A stretch of DNA of 64,000 nt from Herbidospora solisilvae. Lineage in GTDB: Bacteria; Actinomycetota; Actinomycetes; Streptosporangiales; Streptosporangiaceae. Below the pieces are notes generated by a model. The model searched no databases, was not told the origin of the DNA, and worked only from the letters and a program-made list of their open reading frames with translations. The position numbers and the translations under genes were made by a program. The stretch covers positions 124,001-188,000 of the forward strand of contig NZ_WXEW01000001.1 in NCBI RefSeq assembly GCF_009901565.1, written 5' to 3'. Positions 24,409-33,177 of this stretch are shown here, piece after piece. The first letter of the stretch is position 1, and each line of letters opens with the position of its first letter.

Positions 24409-25195
24409 GATCGCCGAGCCGGTCCAGCAGCAGGCGCGTCACCTCGCCGGGCCGCTCGATCGACGGCAGGTGACCCGCCCAGGCGAGCTCCACCAGCTCC
24501 GCCGACGCCAGCCCCGCCGCGATCGTGCGGGCCGTGTCCTGGAAGTAGGGCAGGTCATGGGCGCCGGACACCACGACCGCCGGCGCGGTGATCGCCGCCA
24601 GGTCAATCGGCAGATGCCCGGCCGTGGGCTCCGGATCGGCGGCCAGCTGCAGCTCGAAAGCGGTGCGCTGCATCTCCGCCACCCAGATCCGCTCGGCCTC
24701 CCCCGCCTCGGGTCCCAGCCACGTGTCGACGTTCAGGCGCACGGCCCCCTCGACGTCGCCCGCCTCGATGAACGCGTCCTCGGCCTGGCCGAACGCGCGC
24801 AGCTCCGGCGTCGGCGGCAGGCCCATCCCGGCGGCCAGCAGCACCAGCCGCCCCACCAGGTCGGGGCGCGCGGTGGCCACCTCCAGCGCCACCCGGCCGC
24901 CGTGCGAGGCGCCGACCACGGCGGCCTCGCGCACGCCCAGCCCGTCGAGCACGTCGGCCACGTCACCGGCGTCGGTGTAGGGCTCCTGGGCCGCCCACGG
25001 GCTGCGGCCGAAGCCGCGGAAGTCCAGCCGGACCACGCGGAAGCGCGCGGCCAGCTCCGGCCAGAGCGGGTCCCACATGCGCGCGTCGGCGGCACTCGAA
25101 TGCAGCAGCACGACAGGAGCCCCGGAACCGGCCTCCTCGAACCAGACATCCAACAGACGTCGGCCTCTCTGAAAAAGAGGCGCTCCGGCCCCCAT
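24398..25195 (-). CDS. Alpha/beta hydrolase
   Basis: This hydrolase of about 265 residues has the oxyanion region [17 protein letters not shown], nucleophile Ser in [13 protein letters not shown], catalytic Asp in [11 protein letters not shown] and His in [13 protein letters not shown]. The fold suggests an esterase, lactonase or C-C hydrolase. The start is uncertain: ATG at 25195 has no clear ribosome-binding site, and a 6-bp hairpin (GCCTCT/AGAGGC, 25163-25181) lies between it and a possible TTG start near LLDVWF. Confidence 0.9.
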   Translation of the reverse strand: MGAGAPLFQRGRRLLDVWFEEAGSGAPVVLLHSSAADARMWDPLWPELAARFRVVRLDFRGFGRSPWAAQEPYTDAGDVADVLDGLGVREAAVVGASHGGRVALEVATARPDLVGRLVLLAAGMGLPPTPELRAFGQAEDAFIEAGDVEGAVRLNVDTWLGPEAGEAERIWVAEMQRTAFELQLAADPEPTAGHLPIDLAAITAPAVVVSGAHDLPYFQDTARTIAAGLASAELVELAWAGHLPSIERPGEVTRLLLDRLGDLSG

Positions 25196-25303
25196 GGCAG
25201 AGCGCCCGGCCCATCGTCGCCATCCGGCCCCGTCCGGAGCAAACCATTTACCGTCGGTGTGAGGCTTTTTGCAGGCAAAGGTTCGACCGCACTAACCCGC
25301 CAC

Positions 25304-25316
25304 CTTTACAAAGTAA
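25304..25316. promoter_or_regulatory. CTTTACAAAGTAA motif between WYL and hydrolase genes
   Basis: Identical 13-mer to 23411-23423, 3 bp past the stop of the WYL gene and about 110 bp upstream of the hydrolase start. It could be an operator for the hydrolase gene. Confidence 0.4.
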
Positions 25317-25318
25317 GT

Positions 25319-26287
25319 TCAGCGGTACATCTCCGCCATGCCGAGCGCCGCCTCGGCCATCATCGCGCGCAGGTCCGGCGGCCCGAGCACCTCGATCAGC
25401 GCCCCCATCCGCAACAGCGTCCAGCGCGCGCCGTTCAGCCCCTCGACGGGGATCTCCAGCACCGTCCACCCCGGCCGCCCGGGGTCGGGCTCGGCCAGGG
25501 CCAGCGCGGGGGCGGCCCGCTCCTCCCCGATCGTGTACGCCAGCAGCCCCTCTCCCCCGGGCGCGAGCCGGATGCGGGCCGTCCCGGTGTACAGGCGGGT
25601 GGCGAACTCGGCGGAGAACTTCTCCCAGAACGCCGGCAGGTCGAAGTCGGCCCGTTCGAAGCGACCCGGCAGCTCGGTCACCGACAGGATGCGGGCCACC
25701 CGGTAGGTCCGCATCGACCCCTCGCACTCGGCCGCCAGGTACCAGGACCCGCCCTTGAGCACCAGTCCGTAGGGCAGCACGTCCCGGGACACGTCGGCCG
25801 GCCCCCACCGCCGGTAGGCCAGCCGCAGCGGCCGCTGCTCCCACACCGCCGAGGCGACCTCGGCCAGGAACGGCGCGGCGTCGGCCCCCCGGTGCCAGCC
25901 CGGCACGTCCAGCAGGAACCGCTCGCGCATCCGGGCCGCCTGCGAGCGGGGGCCCGGCGGCAGCGCGGCCAGCAGCTTGAGCTCGGCGGCGGCCGCGACC
26001 TCGGCCAGCCCGAGTTCGGCGGCCGGGCCGGGGAGCCCGGCCAGGAACAACGACGACGCCTCGGCCTCGGTCAGGCCGTTCAGCCGGGTGCGGTAGCCGT
26101 CGAGGAGCTGGTAGCCGCCGGCGGGGCCCCGGTCGGCGTAGACGGGCACCCCGGCCGAGGACAGCGCCTCGACGTCGCGGTAGACGGTGCGGATCGACAC
26201 CTCCAGCTCGGCGGACAACTCCGCCGCCGTCATCCGCCCCCGGGTCTGCAGGAGCAGCAGCAGGGAGAGCAACCGGCCGGCACGCAT
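25319..26287 (-). CDS. WYL-domain transcriptional regulator (DeoR-type HTH)
   Basis: This 322-residue regulator has an N-terminal HTH_11 domain (RMTAAELSAELEVSIRTVYRD, about 19-39), a WYL domain in the middle with KGGSWYLAAE, and a C-terminal WCX-like extension. WYL domains in this context sense nucleic acids or small ligands; PafB and PafC are the best-studied relatives. ATG at 26287 (MRAGRLLSLL) is the conserved family start; longer in-frame versions to 26335 would overlap the divergent DeoR operator. Confidence 0.92.
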   Translation of the reverse strand: MRAGRLLSLLLLLQTRGRMTAAELSAELEVSIRTVYRDVEALSSAGVPVYADRGPAGGYQLLDGYRTRLNGLTEAEASSLFLAGLPGPAAELGLAEVAAAAELKLLAALPPGPRSQAARMRERFLLDVPGWHRGADAAPFLAEVASAVWEQRPLRLAYRRWGPADVSRDVLPYGLVLKGGSWYLAAECEGSMRTYRVARILSVTELPGRFERADFDLPAFWEKFSAEFATRLYTGTARIRLAPGGEGLLAYTIGEERAAPALALAEPDPGRPGWTVLEIPVEGLNGARWTLLRMGALIEVLGPPDLRAMMAEAALGMAEMYR

Positions 26288-26327
26288 GGCGTCCAGTCTG
26301 TCCCATATTGCCGATCGAACATATCTC

Positions 26328-26343
26328 GTGTTCAAATGAACAC
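26328..26343. promoter_or_regulatory. Perfect 16-bp palindrome, likely DeoR operator
   Basis: GTGTTCA-AA-TGAACAC ends at the base before the ATG of the DeoR gene and lies between divergent WYL and DeoR genes. Its position suggests autorepression, perhaps also affecting the WYL gene. Confidence 0.65.
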
Positions 26344-27102
26344 ATGGAAAGTGCCGAAAGGCTCAACGCGATCATGGGCACGCTGCGGTCGGCCGACAGC
26401 GTCACGGTGGCCGACCTGGCCGTCCACTACGGCGTGTCCGAGATGACCATCCGCCGCGACCTCGACGAACTCGCCCAGCAGGGCGTCGTGCGCCGGGTCA
26501 GGGGCGGGGCGCTCAGCCTGCTGCTGCGCGGCGAGGAACCGCCCTACGGGGCCCGCGAGCTGGAGGCGGTCGACGCCAAGAAGCGCATCGCCCAGGCCGT
26601 GGCCGGGTTGCTGGCCGACGGGGAGGCCGTCGTCCTGGACGGCGGCTCGACCCTGCTGGAGGTGGCGCGGGCGGTGCACGAGCGCCGGCTGACCGTGCTG
26701 CCGCTGGCCCTGCGGTGCGCCAACGAACTGGCCACCGCGCCGCGGGTGAAACTCGTCATGCCCGGCGGGGAAGTGCGGCCGGTCGAGCTCAACTTCGTCG
26801 GCCCGCTCGCCGAGGCGTCGCTGCGGGCGCTGCGGTTCGACACCGCCGTCATCGGGTGCTGCGGCCTGTCGGCCAAGCACGGCGTCACCGCCCACGACCT
26901 GGAGGACGTCGCGGTCAAGCAGGCCGCCATCGCCTCGGCCCGGCGCGTCATCGTGGCCTGCGACTCCGGCAAGTTCACCCGCACCGCCTTCGGCGCCGTC
27001 TGCTCCTTCACCGGGCTCGACGTCGTCGTCACCGACACCGGCGTCCCGCCGGACGAACACGACGCCCTCACCGGAGCGGGCGTCACCGTCATCACCGCCT
27101 GA
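26344..27102 (+). CDS. DeoR family transcriptional regulator
   Basis: This 252-residue sugar-responsive repressor has an N-terminal DeoR HTH (VTVADLAVHYGVSEMTIRRD, about 19-38) with the family signature RRDLDELAQQGVVRRVRGGA, and a DeoRC effector domain (DAKKRIAQAVAGLLADGEAVVLDGGST; later CDSGKFTRTAFGAV). DeoRC domains bind phosphorylated sugars. ATG at 26344 directly follows a perfect palindrome. It is 16 nt upstream of an MFS transporter and probably controls it. Confidence 0.94.
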   Translation: MESAERLNAIMGTLRSADSVTVADLAVHYGVSEMTIRRDLDELAQQGVVRRVRGGALSLLLRGEEPPYGARELEAVDAKKRIAQAVAGLLADGEAVVLDGGSTLLEVARAVHERRLTVLPLALRCANELATAPRVKLVMPGGEVRPVELNFVGPLAEASLRALRFDTAVIGCCGLSAKHGVTAHDLEDVAVKQAAIASARRVIVACDSGKFTRTAFGAVCSFTGLDVVVTDTGVPPDEHDALTGAGVTVITA

Positions 27103-27118
27103 GAGGGCAAACCCCCAC

Positions 27119-28327
27119 ATGTTGTTGCGCGCCCGCGTGGCCGTCTACGGGCTGTTCCTGATCTCCGGGGTCGCCCTGGGCACCTGGACCTCCCGCATCC
27201 CCGCCATCAAATCCGACCTCCACCTCAGCGAGGGCGAACTGAGCCTGGCCCTGCTGGGCATCGCCGCCGGCGCCATCGCCGGCATGCAGGCCGTCGGCCG
27301 CCTGGTCGACCGCTACGGCTCCCGCCGCGTCATGATCCCCGTCGCGCTGCTTCAAGGCCCCGTGCTGGTGCTGCCCGCCTTCGCGCCGGGCCTGATCGGG
27401 CTCGCCGCGGCGCTGCTGGCCTTCGGCGTCGTGCACGGCGTGCTGGACGTGTCGATGAACGCCAACGCGGTCATCGTCGAACGCCACTACCGCCGCCCGA
27501 TCATGTCCTCCTTCCACGCCGTCTTCTCCGTCGGAGGGTTCCTCGGGGCCTCCACCGGCGGGCTGTTCGCGCACGCGGGCGCCGGTGTGGCCGCGACGTT
27601 CGCGACGGTCGGCGCCCTCATCCTGGTCGTCTCGATCGCCTGCGCCCGCATGGCGCTGCCCGACGAGCTGGACCTGTCGCGCGCCCCGGCGCAGCAGGCG
27701 CCCGGCAAGACCGGCAACGCGATGGCCGGATGGGTGCTGTTCCTGGGCGTGCTGGCCTTCTGCTGCCTGGTCGGCGAGGGGTCGATGGCCGACTGGAGCT
27801 CGGTCTACCTGGTCGAGGACCTGCTGTCGGACGAGAGCGTGGGCGCGGCCGGATACGCCGCCTTCTCGATCATGATGACGATCGGCCGGTTCGCCGGCGA
27901 CCGGCTCGCGGCCTGGCTCGGCCCGGTCGTGCTGGTGCGCTGCTGCGGCGCGCTGGCCGGGACCGGCCTGCTGGCCGCGCTGCTGATCGGCCACCCGGTG
28001 GCGGGCATCGCCGGGTTCGGCCTGTTCGGGGCGGGGCTGTCGTGCATCATCCCGCAGGTGTTCTCCGCCGCCGGGCACCGCGACCCGGCCACCAGCGGCC
28101 GGGCGCTGGCCCGCGTCGCCAGCCTCGGGTACGCCGGCCTGCTCGCCGGCCCGGTCCTGATCGGCGGCCTGGCCGAGTTCACCGGCCTGCCGTTCGCCCT
28201 CGGGGTGCCCGCGGTGATGGCCCTGTTCGTGGCGCTGGCCGCGGGAGCGCTCCGGCCCGTCGCTACAGCAGATCCCAGCCCAGCCGCAGCACCAGCGCCG
28301 ACACCACAGTCAGCAGAACGGCCCTGA
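27119..28327 (+). CDS. MFS transporter (YbjJ-like)
   Basis: This 402-residue twelve-helix major facilitator protein has the A-motif-like segment GRLVDRYGSRRVM between helices 2 and 3, and HGVLDVSMNANAV and SSFHAVFSVGGF typical of the YbjJ/fucose-permease-like group. With the DeoR gene upstream it looks like a sugar or polyol carrier with its own regulator. The last 65 bp overlap the convergent TauE gene, adding a Pro/Ala-rich C-terminal tail. Confidence 0.91.
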   Translation: MLLRARVAVYGLFLISGVALGTWTSRIPAIKSDLHLSEGELSLALLGIAAGAIAGMQAVGRLVDRYGSRRVMIPVALLQGPVLVLPAFAPGLIGLAAALLAFGVVHGVLDVSMNANAVIVERHYRRPIMSSFHAVFSVGGFLGASTGGLFAHAGAGVAATFATVGALILVVSIACARMALPDELDLSRAPAQQAPGKTGNAMAGWVLFLGVLAFCCLVGEGSMADWSSVYLVEDLLSDESVGAAGYAAFSIMMTIGRFAGDRLAAWLGPVVLVRCCGALAGTGLLAALLIGHPVAGIAGFGLFGAGLSCIIPQVFSAAGHRDPATSGRALARVASLGYAGLLAGPVLIGGLAEFTGLPFALGVPAVMALFVALAAGALRPVATADPSPAAAPAPTPQSAERP

Positions 28328-29018
28328 CGAAGCCGGCGCCCCGCTTGAGCGCCATCCGCGCGCCGAGCTGGGCGCCGGCGATGTTCGCCACGCCCATCGC
28401 CAGCCCCAGCGCCCACACCACGTGCCCCTGGGCGGCGAACACCGCGATCGCGCCCACGTTGGTGCCCATGTTGATGATCTTCGCGGTGCCGGAGGCGCGG
28501 ACGAAGTCCATCCCGACGAGCGAGGTGAACGCGATGATCAGGAAGGTGCCGGTGCCGGGCCCGATCAGCCCGTCGTAGAAGGCGATCACCCCGCCCGCCG
28601 CCAGCAGCGCCGCCGCGAGCCGGCCCCGGGTCCGCAGCGCGGGGTCGGCGACCTCGCCGAAGGAGGGCCGCCAGGCCACGAACGCCGCCACCCCGACCAG
28701 CACCACGATGATCAGCGGCTTGAGCACCGCCGCGTCCAGCAGCCCCGCCAGCAGCGCCCCGCCGGCCGAGCTCAGCACCGCCGCCACCCCGGCCGGGACG
28801 GCGATCCGGTCGACGCCGGTCCGGCGGGCGTAGGTGTAGGCGGCGCTGGCCGTGCCGAGGACCGAGGCGCTCTTGTTGGTGGCCAGGGCCTCGACCGGGG
28901 TGAGCCCGGCCAGCAGCAGCGCGGGCAGCTGCAGCAGCCCGCCACCCCCCACCACGGCGTCGACCCATCCGGCCGCCATCGCGGCCACCAGCAGAAGTGC
29001 GATATGTCCCCAGGTCAC
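28263..29018 (-). CDS. TauE/SafE family anion exporter
   Basis: This 251-residue membrane protein of the TauE/SafE (DUF81) family has the paired signature GWVDAVVGGGGLLQLPALL (about 17-35) and GLIGPGTGTFLIIAFTSLVG (about 150-169). Family members export sulfite, sulfoacetate or related anions. GTG at 29018 lies 8 nt after TATAGT (29027-29032), which overlaps the stop of the upstream DUF2268 gene, so it has its own leaderless promoter. It ends inside the convergent MFS gene (65-bp overlap). Confidence 0.92.
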   Translation of the reverse strand: MTWGHIALLLVAAMAAGWVDAVVGGGGLLQLPALLLAGLTPVEALATNKSASVLGTASAAYTYARRTGVDRIAVPAGVAAVLSSAGGALLAGLLDAAVLKPLIIVVLVGVAAFVAWRPSFGEVADPALRTRGRLAAALLAAGGVIAFYDGLIGPGTGTFLIIAFTSLVGMDFVRASGTAKIINMGTNVGAIAVFAAQGHVVWALGLAMGVANIAGAQLGARMALKRGAGFVRAVLLTVVSALVLRLGWDLL

Positions 29019-29027
29019 GGCCGAGAA

Positions 29028-29891
29028 CTATAGCCCCGCGTTCGCGATGATCTGCGCGCTGGGCAGGGCGGTCGACTGCGCGGCGGTCAGCCCGGTCGCC
29101 GCCAGGTGCGCCTCGACGATGCGGCGGCCGACCGGATATCCGGCCATGGCGGGCAGCCCGACGGGCGTGCCGCCGAACCGCGCCGCGGCCGCGTCGCCGT
29201 GGACGTAGGCGGAGAAGTTGTGCATCCCGGTCAGCGACAGGTTCTTCACGATCGTCGTGTACGCCCCCTCGAACTCCCCCTCGGGCAGCGGGCCCGCCCA
29301 GTAGCCGGGGGTCCCGCCCAGTTCGGCCACGAACGCGTCGGCCAGCCCCTCGGAGACGATCTGCTCGCCCAGCTGCACGGTCGGCGGGTCCCACGTCACG
29401 TTGGCGTAGCGCACGTTGTGGTGGAACTCGTGCACCGCGCAGTCCACGATCCCGGCCACGCTCTCCTCGGTCGGCCACACGGTGAGGTGGATCCAGCCGG
29501 GGATGCCGCCCATGCCGAAGTAGCCGTGGCTGGTCTCGGTCAGGTAGGCGTCGTCGGGGTCGCCGAGCACCAGCAGCACGTTCACGATGTCGGCGACCCT
29601 GATGCCGGGCACCGCGGCTGCCTGGTGGTCCCAGGCGCGGCGCAGGGCGGCCTCGATCCGGGCGGGCACGCCGTCGAGCCGGTCGAGCGCCGGCAGGTAG
29701 CGGTCGTCGTCGCGGTCGGTGCGGAACCCCGACCCCCGGTGGTGGAAGTCGGCCAGGTCCCCGGTGGTCAGCCACGGCATCGCGGCGGCCATCGGCCGCA
29801 GCAGCTCCCGCAGGCCGTCGGCCCGGCCGGGCAACGGGGTGGCGAAGATCTCGCGCATCCGCGTGAGGGTGTCGATCACGTTGAGTCTCAT
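29028..29891 (-). CDS. DUF2268 putative zinc-dependent protease
   Basis: The 287-residue protein contains the gluzincin-type motif CAVHEFHHNVR (zinc ligands His154 and His158-type residues) and a downstream Glu in VSEGLADAFV (Glu181), matching the DUF2268 predicted zinc protease family. No signal peptide is visible, so it is probably cytosolic. ATG at 29891 lies 7 nt after TAGGGT. Its promoter has a 19-bp spacer holding the same dyad as the MerR gene at 12690, implying control by that regulator. Confidence 0.9.
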   Translation of the reverse strand: MRLNVIDTLTRMREIFATPLPGRADGLRELLRPMAAAMPWLTTGDLADFHHRGSGFRTDRDDDRYLPALDRLDGVPARIEAALRRAWDHQAAAVPGIRVADIVNVLLVLGDPDDAYLTETSHGYFGMGGIPGWIHLTVWPTEESVAGIVDCAVHEFHHNVRYANVTWDPPTVQLGEQIVSEGLADAFVAELGGTPGYWAGPLPEGEFEGAYTTIVKNLSLTGMHNFSAYVHGDAAAARFGGTPVGLPAMAGYPVGRRIVEAHLAATGLTAAQSTALPSAQIIANAGL

Positions 29892-29898
29892 GCGGCCG

Positions 29899-29929
29899 AC
29901 CCTAGGGACTCCCGTTACGTGAGGCTCAA
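29899..29929 (-). promoter_or_regulatory. MerR-type promoter with operator before DUF2268 gene
   Basis: On the minus strand TTGAGC (29929-29924), 19 bp, TAGGGT (29904-29899), 7 nt, ATG. The spacer contains CTCACGT-A-ACGGGAG (29909-29923), differing from the merR operator only in the central base. Confidence 0.8.
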
Positions 29930-31008
29930 CGCATTAAAACCACCTGCCGGACGGCCTGGCCGCTCCTCAGCCGGTCGAAGCCCTCGTTCACCTGGTCGAG
30001 CCTCAGCCGGCCCGACAGCAGGCGGTCGACCGGGAGCACGCCTGAGGTGTACATGCCGATGAAGCGGGGCACGTCGCGGCGCGGCACGCACGACCCCAGG
30101 TAGCTGCCGCGCAGCGTCTTCTCCTCGGCGACCAGCGACAGGGCGGGGATGGTGAGCCCGGCGCCGGGGGCGGGCAGGCCGACGGTCACGGTGACGCCGC
30201 CGGGGGCGGTGGCCGCGTAGGCCTGCGCCAGTACCGGCGCGACGCCGGTGGTGTCGACGACCTTCACCGCTCCCCCGCCGGTCAGGTCCCGGACGTGCTC
30301 GACGGCGTGCTCTCCGCCCGGTACGGCGTGCGTGGCCCCCAGCGCCAGGGCCAGGTCGCGTTTGCCCTCCACCACGTCGACGGCGATCAGGGTGCCCGCC
30401 CCGGCCGCCTTCGCCGCCAGCAGCGCCGACAGGCCGACCCCGCCGAGCCCGAACACCGCCACGCTGTCACGCGGCCCGATCCCGGCGGCGTGCAGCGCGG
30501 CCCCCGCGCCGGTCAGCACGGCGCAGCCGAACAGCGCCGCCACCTCGAACGGCAGGCCCGCGGGCACCTTCACCGCCGAGCGGGCCGACACGACGGCGTA
30601 CTCGGAGAAGGCCGACACCCCCAGGTGGTGGAACACCTCGCCGAGCCGCCGGCCGCCGCCCAGCAGGGAACCGGCCCGGTTGGCCGCCGCGCCCGGCACG
30701 CACAGCGCGGGCCGCCCGGACACGCACGGCGGGCAGGCGCCGCAGGCCGGGACGAAGGTGAGCACCACGTGGTCGCCGTCCGCGAACTCCGGCGAGCGCG
30801 ACGCGGCGACGACCCCGGCCGCCTCGTGCCCGAGCGCCATCGGCAGCGGCCTCGGCCGTGACCCGTCGATCACCGACAGGTCGGAGTGGCACAACCCCGC
30901 CGCCTCGATCCGGACCAGCAGCTCCCCCTCGCCCGGCGGGTCGAGGGTCAGCTCCCGGACGTCCAGGGGCCGGCCCGTCTGCGCCAGCACGGCCGAACGG
31001 ACCTTCAC
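29926..31008 (-). CDS. Zinc-dependent alcohol dehydrogenase (MDR family)
   Basis: This 360-residue medium-chain dehydrogenase has catalytic zinc ligands in GLCHSDLS and LGHEAAGVV, four structural-zinc cysteines in FVPACGACPPCVSGRPALC, and the nucleotide motif VFGLGGVGLS. The overall pattern fits the class III-like/acyl-alcohol group. GTG at 31008 overlaps the stop of the thioesterase gene by 4 nt. With the acyl-CoA dehydrogenase and thioesterase it forms a three-gene unit for breakdown or remodelling of an acyl or alcohol substrate. Confidence 0.93.
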   Translation of the reverse strand: MKVRSAVLAQTGRPLDVRELTLDPPGEGELLVRIEAAGLCHSDLSVIDGSRPRPLPMALGHEAAGVVAASRSPEFADGDHVVLTFVPACGACPPCVSGRPALCVPGAAANRAGSLLGGGRRLGEVFHHLGVSAFSEYAVVSARSAVKVPAGLPFEVAALFGCAVLTGAGAALHAAGIGPRDSVAVFGLGGVGLSALLAAKAAGAGTLIAVDVVEGKRDLALALGATHAVPGGEHAVEHVRDLTGGGAVKVVDTTGVAPVLAQAYAATAPGGVTVTVGLPAPGAGLTIPALSLVAEEKTLRGSYLGSCVPRRDVPRFIGMYTSGVLPVDRLLSGRLRLDQVNEGFDRLRSGQAVRQVVLMR

Positions 31009-31409
31009 GCGACCACCAGCCTCTCCATCGCCGCCCGCATCCGGCCCTCGATCGGCGCGGGCCGGCGGGTGCGGCGGTCGACGAACACGTGGGTGAACTC
31101 CCCTTCGGCCAGCGCCCGACCGCCCTCGAACAGGCCCAGCTCGTAGCGGACCGAGGAGGTGCCGAGCCTGCCGACGCGCAGCCCGACGCGGATGACCGCC
31201 GGGTAGGCGGCCTCGGCGGTGTAGGTGCAGCGCGACTCGACGCAGAGCCCGATGGAGGGGCCGGTCATCGGGTCGAGGCCCGCCTCGGAGATCAGCCAGC
31301 GGTTGATCACCGAGTCCATCAGCTCGTAGTGGACGACGTTGTTCAGGTGGCCGTAGACGTCGTTGTCCCGCCAGCGGGTCGGCATCTCGTCCCAGTGCGC
31401 GTAGTCCAT
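31005..31409 (-). CDS. Acyl-CoA thioesterase (4HBT/YbgC-like)
   Basis: This 134-residue hot-dog fold thioesterase has the catalytic loop MPTRWRDNDVYGHLNNVVHYELMD, where the Asp, Tyr and Asn around NDVYGHLNN match 4-hydroxybenzoyl-CoA thioesterase-type enzymes. The central strand VESRCTYTAEAAYP is typical. It starts directly after the acyl-CoA dehydrogenase stop codon, implying coupling. The substrate chain is unknown. Confidence 0.92.
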   Translation of the reverse strand: MDYAHWDEMPTRWRDNDVYGHLNNVVHYELMDSVINRWLISEAGLDPMTGPSIGLCVESRCTYTAEAAYPAVIRVGLRVGRLGTSSVRYELGLFEGGRALAEGEFTHVFVDRRTRRPAPIEGRMRAAMERLVVA

Positions 31410-32549
31410 CTACAACCCCAGGTCCCGGCCGATGATCTCGCGCATGATCTCGCTCGACCCGGCCCAGATGCGGGTCACCCGCGCGTCGGCCCACGCCCGC
31501 GCGACCCGGTGTTCCCGCATGTAGCCGTACCCGCCGAACAGCTGCACGCACGCGTCCAGGACCCGCCACTGCACCTCCGACGACCACAACTTGGCCTTGG
31601 CCGCCTCGACGGCGCTCAGCTCGCGGGCGGCGTGGGCGGCGACGCACTGGTCGACGTAGGCGCGGGTCACCTCCAGTTCGGTGACCAGGCCGGCGAGGGT
31701 GAACTTGTTGTACTGGAAGGACCCGACCGGCTGCCCGAACGCCCGGCGTTCCCGCACGTAGGCGAGTGTCTCGGCCAGCGCCGACCAGGCGTGCGCCAGG
31801 TTGGCGACGGCCGCGCCGAGCCGTTCCTGCGGCAGGCGTTCCATCATCGCGACGAACCCGCCGTCGACCGGCCCGATGACGTTGGCGGCCGGGACGCGGA
31901 CGTCGCGGAAGAACAACTCGGCGGTGTCGGCCTCGGGCTGGCCCATCTTGTCGAGCTTGCGGCCCCGCTCGAAGCCGGGCATGCCGGCCTCGACGCCGAA
32001 CAGCGTGATGCCCTTCTTGCCGGGGCCGGTGCGGGCCGCGACGACCACCAGCCCGGCCTGGACGCCGTTGGTGATGAACGTCTTGGACCCGTTGAGCACC
32101 CAGTCGTCGCCGTCGCGTACGGCGGTGGTGGTCAGGGCCGCCAGGTCGGAGCCGCCGCCGGGCTCGGTCATGCCGATGGCGGTGACCAGCTCTCCGGAGC
32201 AGAAGCCGGGCAGCCAGCGCTTCTTCTGCTCCTCGGTGGTCAGGTCGACCAGGTAGGGGGCGACGATGTCGAAGTGGATGCCGAACCCGGAGGCCAGCGC
32301 CATCCCGTGGGCGGCCAGCTCCTCGTGCAGCACGGCGTTGAAGCGGTAGTCGCCGGCCGCGCCGCCGCCGTACTCCTCGGGGATCTCCAGCCCGAGCAGG
32401 CCCAGGCGGCCGGCCGCGCGCCACACCGGCGGCCCGATGAGCCGCTCCTCGGCGAACCGGGCGGCGTGGGGTTCGACCTCGCGGGCCACGAACTCCCTGA
32501 CCGACTCCCGGAACGCCTCGTGGTCCGCCGTGTACACCGTCCGCCGCAT
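31410..32549 (-). CDS. Acyl-CoA dehydrogenase
   Basis: This 379-residue FAD flavoenzyme has conserved segments AIGMTEPGGGSDLAALTT, WVLNGSKTFITNG, FGQPVGSFQYNKFTLAG and QLFGGYGYMREH. The catalytic base region near the C-terminus reads RIWAGSSEIMREIIGRDLG. It introduces a double bond into an acyl-CoA thioester. ATG at 32549 has a GGGAGGG ribosome-binding site. A perfect 16-bp palindrome 12 nt upstream is the likely target of the adjacent TetR. Confidence 0.95.
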   Translation of the reverse strand: MRRTVYTADHEAFRESVREFVAREVEPHAARFAEERLIGPPVWRAAGRLGLLGLEIPEEYGGGAAGDYRFNAVLHEELAAHGMALASGFGIHFDIVAPYLVDLTTEEQKKRWLPGFCSGELVTAIGMTEPGGGSDLAALTTTAVRDGDDWVLNGSKTFITNGVQAGLVVVAARTGPGKKGITLFGVEAGMPGFERGRKLDKMGQPEADTAELFFRDVRVPAANVIGPVDGGFVAMMERLPQERLGAAVANLAHAWSALAETLAYVRERRAFGQPVGSFQYNKFTLAGLVTELEVTRAYVDQCVAAHAARELSAVEAAKAKLWSSEVQWRVLDACVQLFGGYGYMREHRVARAWADARVTRIWAGSSEIMREIIGRDLGL

Positions 32550-32561
32550 GACACCCTCCCG

Positions 32562-32577
32562 CTAAGCGATCGCTTAG
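32562..32577. promoter_or_regulatory. TetR operator before acyl-CoA dehydrogenase operon
   Basis: CTAAGCGATCGCTTAG is a perfect 16-bp palindrome between the tetR stop and the dehydrogenase start. Its core AAGCG-N2-CGCTT recurs at 33178-33191. Confidence 0.8.
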
Positions 32578-33171
32578 TCAGGGTAGCGCCCGGACCATCC
32601 GCAGGGCCAGATGGGCGTACAGCGCGCCGACGTCCTCGGGGCTGTCGGGGCCGCCGGGGCGGTACCAGCGGGCCACGTCCACGCACATCGACACGATCGC
32701 GCGGGCGGTGCCGGCGACGTCGGCCGCCTCGAAGACGCCCGCGGCGACCCCGGCGGCGACCTCGTCGCGGAACAGCGCCTCAACGCGGCGGCGCTCCACC
32801 CGGATCCGGGCCCAGTCATCGGGGGCCAGCGCGCCGAGCTCGTTCTGCACGACCCGGCATCCGCGCTGGTGAGCGGCGTGGAACCGGGCCAGCGTATAGA
32901 CCAGGGCGCGGAGGCGGGCGGCCGGCGCGTCCGCCTGGGCGGCGGCCGCCGACACCGCCTGGAGGGCCGCCTCGTGCACGATCAGCACGATCCGCGCCAG
33001 CAGCTCGGCCTTGGAGGGGAAGTGGACGTACATCGCCCCCGGGCTCAGCCCGGCCGCCGCGGCGATGTCGCGCGTCGAGGCGCCGCCGAAGCCGCGCTCG
33101 GCGAACAGGTCCACCGCGCCCGCCACCAGGCGGCGCGCGGCCGGGGGCTCGACCGTGTCCCACAACTCCAT
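32578..33171 (-). CDS. TetR family regulator of the acyl-CoA operon
   Basis: This 197-residue TetR regulator has an N-terminal HTH (about 14-58) with DLFAERGFGGASTRDIAAAAGLSPGAMYVHFPSK, and a helical ligand domain. Its TetR_C region resembles fatty-acyl responsive regulators such as KstR/FadR types in actinobacteria. I use ATG at 33171; the -10-like TACGCT inside the adjacent palindrome lies 8 nt upstream, so the repressor probably blocks its own promoter. The same palindrome precedes the acyl-CoA dehydrogenase genes. Confidence 0.92.
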   Translation of the reverse strand: MELWDTVEPPAARRLVAGAVDLFAERGFGGASTRDIAAAAGLSPGAMYVHFPSKAELLARIVLIVHEAALQAVSAAAAQADAPAARLRALVYTLARFHAAHQRGCRVVQNELGALAPDDWARIRVERRRVEALFRDEVAAGVAAGVFEAADVAGTARAIVSMCVDVARWYRPGGPDSPEDVGALYAHLALRMVRALP

Positions 33172-33177
33172 GAGGAG

